This document shows positions 44,245 to 64,000 of a DNA stretch of 64,000 nt, piece after piece. A program made the position numbers and the translations under genes. The DNA lies in assembly GCF_016097555.1 (NCBI RefSeq), contig NC_054712.1:54912172-54976171 (forward strand). The letters are read 5' to 3'. Under the pieces are notes generated by a model. That model saw only the letters and a list, made by a program, of their open reading frames with translations, made no database searches and had not been told where the DNA came from. Source of the DNA: Gigantopelta aegis (taxonomy: Eukaryota; Mollusca; Gastropoda; Neomphalida; Peltospiridae). Each line of letters starts with the position of its first letter. Positions within the stretch are counted from its first letter, which is position 1.

Positions 44245-44490
44245 CAATAAGTTGAAATGTGGATCTATTAGGCTATTTCTCATTCTGGCTAGTGTACCCA
44301 GACTGGTGTATCAAAGGCCATGTTAGGTGCTATCCTGTCATATAAACGATCCCTTGCTACTAATGGGACAATGTAACGGATTTCCTCTTTAAGACTATCT
44401 GCCACAATTACCAAATATCTGACATCCAATAGCCGATGATTAATAAATCAATGTGTTCGAGTAGTGTCGTTAAACAAAATAACACATTTA
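44245..44490 (+). mobile_element. SINE fragment (central domain and T2 tail)
   Basis: TTAGGCTATTTCTCATTCTG, GTATCAAAGGCCATGTTAGG, GATCCCTTGCTACTAATGGG and the T2 tail to GTCGTTAAACAAAATAACAC are present. Confidence 0.8.
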
Positions 44491-45147
44491 ACTTTTTTAA
44501 GCCCGCCATAAGGCGTTAATGCTAATGCAAACGGCTGTTTTAGTGTTCCATTCAGACATCTTTCACTAATCATTTCTAATCATTTCTAATCATTTCTCGT
44601 TATAATCTCATTTCGCAGATAGTTCTGAATAATTTCCCTTACTAAATGGGCGCCATTATCAACATTACCCAAAATAACGCGCGTTCCATTCAAGAGAGTT
44701 CCGCCTGTATCCGGCACGCACGGCGTGTTGTCCCAATGCGTATCGCATCATCCTTGTATCATTTTTCTGTTTGCACGAGACGCTCTTTGTTTTAACTGCA
44801 CGGTCTGAGCACTGATGATAAACACGACAGACAAGGGTTACATGCCAAACCTGGTAAAACACGACCACCGAAATCTTATAGATCACTTGGAAAGCTTCGA
44901 TGGCGCGTTTACTTGATCATGTCATCCAGTTTAAGGTTCGTGTGCACAGGGTCGTACCCCACTGCCGGTGTTTTTAGCTTAAAGCTGCAATTTCTAATAC
45001 AGTTTTGATTGTTCAAGCTTTCAGAATGGATAATATAATTTAGTGTTCTTCCTTTAACACAGTTGAAATGTGCTGTGAACGATTGTTTTAACACATTTAT
45101 GGATACATTTTTGTTTCTTTATATATTGGAAATATATGATGATAGAA
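44491..45147. other. Intergenic, no recognised gene
   Basis: A short triplicate of CTAATCATTT lies at 44573-44598. Open frames of about 60-70 codons show no family motif. Confidence 0.4.
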
Positions 45148-45475
45148 AGAAAGTTAAAATTTGTTTCGTTTAACGACACCACTGGAGCACATTGATTAAT
45201 TAATCATCGGCTATTTGATGTAAAACATTTGGTAATTCTGACTCGTAGTCATCAGAGAAAACCCGCTACATTATTTTTCTAATGCAGCAAGGGATCTTTT
45301 ATATGCACTTTCCCACAGACAGGAAAACACATACCACGGCCTTTCTCCATATGTGGTGCACTGACTGGAACGAGGAAAAAAAAACCAATCAGCTGAATGG
45401 ATCCACCGAGGCGGTTTGAATTTGCGACGCAAGCACCTCAAGCGAATACTCAACCGACTGAGCTAAATCGCAAGA
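45148..45475 (-). mobile_element. Full-length SINE with third head type (H3+T2), reverse
   Basis: The reverse complement starts GCGATTTAGCTCAGTCGGTT, with A box TAGCTCAGTCGG and a B-box area TTCAAACCGCCTCGGTGG. The GTGCACCACATATGG central domain and the T2 tail GTGTCGTTAAACGAAACAAA follow. Confidence 0.85.
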
Positions 45476-46689
45476 AATAAAGGAACTCACTCATGATATT
45501 TGAAACCGCATTTAATTCAGTTCTAGAGTATTTCTGTCTGTATAAAATACAGACACGTAATGAGGGATTGAATGTCAGTACTGTGGGATTGACTGTCCGT
45601 AACACAGTTAACTTCCTGATATTCTGAATGAGAGTTATGGTTGTAGCGGACCCGTAAAAATGAGGGGGGTGGGGAGGGTCCTTTCCCCCATTTAAGAAAA
45701 ATATGTACGTTTTTTTAAAATCCTACTCCATACACATAAAGATAAAGGTATGGCTAAAGACTATTCCCCTTCCACTAGAGGTTGTGCCCCCCCCCACCCC
45801 ACCCCACCCCCACCCACACTCCAGATATCGATCCTACGGGCACATTTGTTCCTTTATGTGTTTCCTTAGTTTTTTCCATCAGTATGTATTTCGACACCTC
45901 AGCACATTTTAAATTAGAAGATCTAACATATTTTTATTTTGACAATTGGTCTAGTTGGTGAAAGAGATAACCCGCTGTCATCATCACAAAGGCTTTTTTT
46001 AAAACGAATAACACATATTAAGTATCTTGTGCCATCCCGTAGACAATTGTGCCAATCTTTATTCTTGGAAAAATGTGACCAACATTTCTAGTAACAAATT
46101 AAAAATAGAACGTCCTGGATAATAGGAGGTAATGGTTATATTTACGCATCTCAGATTGCTGACTCCCCAACCCACACTATCCCTCCCCTAGCTCACTGTG
46201 TCTACACGCACATCAAAGAACAGCTCTTCTGTCCCCCGCCACAGGAGTCTTCGTTCCCATTCCCTGAGAACAAACTGCTGGGAAAACCCAGTCGGTGTTT
46301 GCCGATCTTACACGAACATCAAAGAGAAAAGAAAAGGGGCGCGTAATAATGTAAAATTCTGCATGATTATAAAATTACGTGGCAGGTTTTGTACTAACTT
46401 GAATGTGTAATGGTGGGGCTGGTGCTCGTTGGGTTAGTAGTAGCACTAACGCAAATATAATTAAACAAATAAGGGAACAGTTGGTTGGCCTATTGTGGAC
46501 CAAATCTCAGTCACTATTGGCGTCGTAATGTCTGTATGAAGTATAAATATATTTGGTGGGATTAGATGTCAGTAATGTGGGATTGAATATCAGTAATGTG
46601 GGACTGAATATCAGTAACGCGGTTAATTTCCTGGCACTAAGCATGAGGGTTTTGGTTACAGTCACCCCTTCCTGTTGTATGCTGTTCAT
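45476..46689. other. Intergenic with degenerate short repeats
   Basis: GGGATTGAATGTCAGTACTG-type 24-bp units occur at about 45565-45600 and three times at 46553-46620. A G-run/C-run pair near 45661-45820 recalls the small MITE family. No gene is seen; the short open frames carry no motif. Confidence 0.4.
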
Positions 46690-46850
46690 TCTGTTACATG
46701 GTGCATATAAAATATCCCTTGCTACTCATTGACAAATGTAGTTGGTTTCTTCTCTAAGATTATATGTCAAAATTACCCATAGCCGATGATTAATAAATGA
46801 ATGTGCTCTAGTGGTGTCGTTAAACAAAACAAACTTTAACTTTTTTGCCT
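46690..46850 (+). mobile_element. SINE fragment (part of central domain and T2 tail)
   Basis: GTGCATATAAAATATCCCTT and CCATAGCCGATGATTAATAA with GTGTCGTTAAACAAAACAAA are present. Confidence 0.75.
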
Positions 46851-46892
46851 GTTAGTGTTGGTGTGATTCCGTATGTCTGTCCATCAGTATGT

Positions 46893-47457
46893 CATTATCT
46901 CGGGGTGCGGCATTTATATATCAGATTGATCCCCAATATTAACCCTTGCATTATCTCGGGGTGCGGCAGTTATATATCAGATTGATCCCCAATATTAACC
47001 CTTGCATTATCTCGGGGTGCGGCAGTTATGTATCAGATTGATCCCCAATATTAACCCTTGCATTATCTCGTGGTGCGGCAGTTATATATCAGATTGATCC
47101 CCAATATTAACCCTTGCATTATCTCGGGGCGCGGCAGTTATATATCAGATTGATCCCCAATATTAACCCTTGCATTATCTCGGGGCGCGGCAGTTATATA
47201 TCAGATTGATCCCCAATATTAACCCTTGCATTATCTCGGGGTGCGGCAGTTATATATCAGATTGATTCCCAATATTAACCCTTGCATTATCTCGTGGTGC
47301 GGCAGTTATATATCAGATTGATCCCCAATATTAACCCTTGCATTATCTCGGGGCGCGGCAGTTATATATCAGATTGATCCCCAATATTAACCCTTGCATT
47401 ATCTCGGGGTGCGGCAGTTATATATCAGATTGATCCCCAATATTAACCCTTGCAGTT
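46893..47457. repeat. 56-bp tandem repeat, 10 copies
   Basis: The period is 56 bp, with units CATTATCTCGGGGTGCGGCA, GTTATATATCAGATTGATCC and CCAATATTAACCCTTG. Differences are limited to single bases (GGGGC/GGGGT/GTGGT). Confidence 0.95.
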
Positions 47458-47468
47458 TTACTTGTTAG

Positions 47469-47780
47469 TAGGGCGGGACGTAGCCCAGTGGTAAAGCGCT
47501 CGCTTGATGCGCAGTCGGTTTGGGATCGATCCCCGTCGGTGGGGCCATTAGGCTATTTCTCGTTCCAGCCAGTGCACCACGACTGGTATATCAAAGGCGG
47601 TGGTATGTACTATCCTGTCTGTGGGAAAGTGCATTATAAAAGATCCCTTGCTTCATTAGAAAAAATGTAGCAGGTTTCCTCTGTTGACTATGTCAAAATT
47701 ACCAAATGTTTGACATCCAGTAGCCGATGATTAATAAATCAGTGTGCCCTAGTGGTGTCGTTAAACAAACAAAACTTTAG
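47469..47780 (+). mobile_element. Full-length SINE (H1+T2)
   Basis: GGGCGGGACGTAGCCCAGTG, TTTGGGATCGATCCCCGTCG, the central domain and T2 tail GTGGTGTCGTTAAACAAACA are present. It carries the H1 head on the T2 tail, unlike the copy at 2287. Confidence 0.9.
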
Positions 47781-47867
47781 TTGTTAGTATTTTGTATTTT
47801 ATGTACTTAAATATTGTTAGATAGCCAGACTGTTTGCTGGTTAAACAGACTATGTTTGAATGAAACA

Positions 47868-48108
47868 TGTATTGTATTGTATCTTGTATTGTATCGTGTA
47901 TTGTATTGTATTGTATTGTATCTAGTGTTGTATTGTATTGTATCTTGTATTGTATTATATCTTGTATTGTGTTGTGTTGTATTTTGTATTGTATTGTATC
48001 TTGTATTGTATTATATTGTATTATGTATTGTATTGTATCTTGTATTTTTATTGTGTTGTATATTGTATTGTATAATGTATTGTATATTGTATTATATTGT
48101 ATTGTACG
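47868..48108. repeat. ATTGT/ATCTTGT pentamer-type microsatellite
   Basis: About 240 bp consist of TATTGTATTGTATCTTG variants. Apparent open frames on both strands are artefacts of the five-base period. Confidence 0.95.
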
Positions 48109-48320
48109 GGAGTGGCAATAATGTCGTTGTTTTCCTAGGGAGTCGTAAATAAAGCACAATTTCAAATTTCTGAAAAATAAATTAGTTCTGTGATATTATT
48201 TTCAAAGTATCTGCTTTTTACAGCTCCATTCACTGTTTCCATTGTGTGATCACAATGTTTGGGGTGTTTTGGGATTTTTATTTTTATTTTTATTTTTTTT
48301 ACGATTTTGGTTTTATTATG

Positions 48321-48444
48321 TTTTCTTGACATGCTTCATTAAGTCTTTCGTGAAACTGACTCCTTTGCAGTTGTTTACACTGTTTTCTTGACATGCTTCA
48401 TTAAGTCTTTCATGAAACTGACTCCTTTGCAGTTGTTTACACTG
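48321..48444. repeat. 62-bp tandem duplication
   Basis: TTTTCTTGACATGCTTCATT through TTTGCAGTTGTTTACACTG is present twice, at 48321 and 48383, with one substitution. Confidence 0.9.
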
Positions 48445-48504
48445 TTTTCTTCATAATGTTAGAATTCCTGTATCGGTGTTGGTCGTCATTTAATTTTCTC
48501 TATA

Positions 48505-48600
48505 AAAATATATGTAAAAATTACTAAATGTTTGACATCCAACAGTCGATGATTAATAAATCAATGTGCTCCAGTGGTGTCGTTAAACAAAATATACTCT
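48505..48600 (+). mobile_element. SINE T2 tail
   Basis: TGTTTGACATCCAACAGTCG, GTGCTCCAGTGGTGTCGTTA and AACAAAATATAC are present. Confidence 0.75.
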
Positions 48601-51066
48601 TTTTTGTTGTTATCATCATCATCATCATCGTCGTGATTGTCATCATGTCTCAGATGATCTGCCTGTATAGGATACGTATCGGGGCGAATACGGGATTTTG
48701 TAACAAAAATAAAAGAGAGAGAGAAGGAAAACAGAATGGGGGGAGGGGAGACATAAAATTGAAATGGGGGCGGTCGAGAAGGACAATGTTGGTAGGGTAC
48801 AGTTCACTCCATCCCTGATTACATCCCGTCTTTCCGTGTTGTCCTAAAACACGTGGTGATCACGCATTCCATTATGTGCAGACAACATCTCCGAAGTGTA
48901 GACACACAGCAGTGTGTGTGGCTATTGGCGTCGAACGCCAGCCTCGGAGTTACAAGCTTGTCCGTTTGGTGCGCGATTTGAATACTGATTCCCTTTCCTA
49001 CGACAGGACGTTACAGAACAGTAAAACCGTTCAAACACCAGTTAAATAATATGGTTTTATGGCTTTGTCAAGATTTAATTAAAAGTCGATCCCAGCTGTT
49101 CACCTGTTTTTGCAGAGTTACAGGAGTATAAAGAAGAAACACGGTTATAAATTTTACAGATATTAGTTGCAAGAAGCTTCAGTTTTCACGAACCAAAACG
49201 GATTATGCGTGTTAATGGGTGTTTTATTACTTGCGACAGGTGAAAATTGTAAGATTTCTTGTTTAGTCACAAATCTGCTTTCTACTATTGGAATTCTTCT
49301 AAAACTTTAAGAATTAACTGGTGAAGGTTGTGGATATCAAAAGGTACCTAAACTTTTCTTGCAGTTCTATTGGAACAATGTTACGTTATTGTTTTGAAAT
49401 TTGGATGATGATTACAAACAGATAATAAAAACAAAAGAATAATATGTTTTAGTTTTGCAAAAGAGAAAAAGAAAAGTGAAAGAAAGGAAAGAAAAAATAT
49501 TAACAGGACGGAAAGACAAAAAGAAAGAACGACAAGAGCAACAAATACAAATACTTTGCCCTGAGGACAAAACGTCTTCTGATATCAATATAACTGACTT
49601 CTCTGGTGGCTATACACTATTCCACAAGACACAGCAGTTAGTGAATATTGTGGAACAACTCAAAACTTCAAAATGTTAATTATCTGAGAGAAAGTTCGCC
49701 CTGAGACATTAACAAGTGCCAACAACACGCGCGGTACTGCTATCATAAACGAACAGCCAGCGAACCACTAAGTTCGGAGACTAATTTCAGCCGGCATTCC
49801 CCGGACGCGATCTCTTAGTTAATAGTCGTAACACGTGTAATAAGTTTGTGCTGTTGATGAAAAAAAAGAGTTTTTCTTTGTGAAGGTATTTTTGACTGCT
49901 GTGACATACAAATTACTCGTTGTGGGAGAGTTATAAGAATTTAATAGAACGAAACGAAATAGCATGTGAATGGTGGATTATATACCTACACCTGGACACT
50001 GAAAATGTCGGTTATATATTTGATATTTGTCTCTGACAGTGGAGTACGAACACATATTGCTTAGAAACGAGTAGAAATGTCGTGTTAAAAGACCAAACAG
50101 GTCGAGACAATTGTATATTTGTTTTTATCATGATGGAAAACTATTGTTGCACTTTGTACATATGATTTAACTTTGTACGGGGGAGGCTATGAACAGCCGT
50201 TCATTCATGCTCAGATGATTTTATGTCAAAGCTTGCATCCGGAAATACGATAGGTGATATTTAAAATTATGTGACATTATTAAATGTTTCATTCGTACAA
50301 ATATAATCCTATATCCTATAATATAATACAGAAGATAAAACGCACGCAAGTGTTTTGTATTTCTCAAATGACAGAATGTTGTGAAAACAGAATGCTGTGA
50401 AAACAGAAAGCCGTGAAAACAATACCAAAACGTTATTCCATTTCGATGACAAGAAAATGGAATATAATGGACCTGACTGTTGGTGATTTGTGAAGCGCAA
50501 TCCGGATATGTTCTAAAGGATGTGGTTTACCTGAATTACACCCCTATTATTATACTGGATATAAAAAAAAAGCTAAGGAAAGAATCGTCTGCTTTTGGAT
50601 TAAGACGTCATCAAACACCTACAATGGCAAGCTGTGGTATATAAATAATTGTGAATTCATGGAAAGCACAAAAAGGTCTAAAAGAATTCTGGATTCACGG
50701 AAAGCAAACCTAAAGGAAAAAAGTGAATGACAAAGTTTTAAAACGTTCACAATACGAGTTAAATTATGTGGATTCTGTTCAAAGTGTAGCTCATTTTCAT
50801 GACTTTTCATTGCTTTCTTATGATCTCGTGTTTATTATCGCTGCTCTTCCGCAAATCAAACAAACATAAAGTGTCGTAGACAATATTCAAATTGGTTTCA
50901 TTGACATTGTTCTAAAGATGTCAGTATATTTCCTACGAAACGTTGATATGTTAATTTTAATGAGGTGATTTCAACGGAATATACTTCATTATATCTAGAA
51001 AACTTTGCAATTTCATGACACTCGACGTTAAAGCACAATCATAGCAAGTCACCGTCATCGTTGAAA
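48601..51066. other. Upstream region of the SLC5A-like gene
   Basis: About 2.4 kb with little recognisable repeat content, in contrast to its surroundings. It may hold promoter and 5' UTR sequence. GTGAAAACAGAA is repeated three times at about 50381-50420. A 74-codon Lys-rich open frame at 49455-49679 has no recognised domain. No clear TATA box or splice-linked leader could be fixed. Confidence 0.35.
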
Positions 51067-63714
<12,648 letters not shown>

Positions 63715-63743
63715 GTGAGTTAATCAGTTTCGTATTTTGGGGA

Positions 63744-63925
63744 AGTAAAAACCAATTTGTGCTTATTACAAATATTAGGACGATCAGAAACACATCGAAT
63801 ATACAGACATCGATAATCTAAACAAGAAAATGTTTTAATATGTAATCTTTGTTGTTAGAAAAAAAAGAAACGATTGTTACTGGAAAACATCTTAATTAAC
63901 AATGGCAGCAACTGAGGACAGTATA
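63744..63925. mobile_element. Half copy of the 53130 MITE
   Basis: GCTTATTACAAATATTAGGA, CAGAAACACATCGAATATAC, TCTAAACAAGAAAATG and GGCAGCAACTGAGGACAG track the right half of the element at 53130-53519. It begins 30 bp after the SLC5A-like exon 2 donor. Confidence 0.7.
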
Positions 63926-63934
63926 ACTTTTAAG

Positions 63935-64000
63935 TATAATGATAAAGTGCTCGCCTGATGCGCGGTCGGTCTAGGATCGATCCCCGTAGGTGGCCTGGGC
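63935..64000 (+). mobile_element. SINE H1 head, cut by the window edge
   Basis: ATAAAGTGCTCGCCTGATGC, GCGGTCGGTCTAGGATCGAT and CCCCGTAGGTGG are present. The element continues beyond 64000. Confidence 0.75.

Noticed and set aside
47469..47545. Functional tRNA gene
   Set aside because: A-box and B-box matches belong to SINE heads. The sequence continues into the SINE central domain and no cloverleaf with a proper acceptor stem is formed. The same holds for the other SINE heads, including 45400-45475.
47761..48165. Open frames of 84-134 codons rich in Ile/Tyr/Cys/Val or Asn/Thr
   Set aside because: They are translation of an ATTGT-type microsatellite on both strands.
49455..49679. Lys/Glu-rich 74-codon ORF upstream of the SLC5A-like gene
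   Set aside because: It is low complexity (AAAGA-rich DNA) and lacks any recognised domain. It could lie in a 5' UTR, but this cannot be supported.

Overview
The window comes from an animal nuclear genome, most probably a mollusc and perhaps a marine gastropod. It has intron-split genes with GT-AG boundaries, a 12-kb intron, many tRNA-derived SINEs, short non-autonomous DNA transposons, a decayed LINE and several satellites. The mollusc call is an inference: the SINE sequences match my memory of mollusc repeats, and I ran no search. There is no operon, CRISPR array or prokaryotic feature.

Three protein-coding genes are readable, all on the + strand. (1) 844-2865 holds the last three coding exons of a paraplegin (SPG7)-type mitochondrial m-AAA protease; its AAA and protease domains lie left of the window. 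(2) 6957-29482 is a complete WRNIP1 gene, a RAD18-like UBZ finger plus an AAA+ ATPase of the RarA/MgsA type. Its eight coding exons join in frame to 1,761 nt, or 586 residues. Intron 6 is 12.1 kb, and about 9 kb of it is a highly uniform 49-bp satellite of about 183 units. A 37-bp satellite starts within a few bases of the stop codon. (3) 51067-63714 holds the first two coding exons of an SLC5A-family sodium/solute symporter resembling the multivitamin transporter. They are split by a 12.2-kb intron carrying a decayed Tx1/L1-like LINE, and the gene runs off the right edge.

Layout. 1-3.0 kb: SPG7 3' end with SINEs in its introns. 3.0-6.9 kb: intergenic, with two full SINEs, one MITE-like element and an unclassified stretch. 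7-29.5 kb: WRNIP1, with a SINE-derived foldback in intron 1, an inverted-repeat element with THAP-like and P2X7-like protein remnants in intron 3, 47-bp and 49-bp satellites in intron 6, and a 1.1-kb hAT-like element in intron 7. 29.5-51 kb: no recognisable gene, but 37-bp, 120-bp, 52-bp, degenerate ~185-bp and 56-bp tandem arrays, paired MITEs and SINE fragments. 51-64 kb: SLC5A 5' part with nested transposons in intron 1.

The genes do not form a pathway: they serve mitochondrial proteolysis, replication-stress response and solute uptake. The notable content is the repeat landscape: at least seven tandem-repeat families, SINEs that mix heads and tails, and nested or foldback elements whose target-site duplications can still be read.
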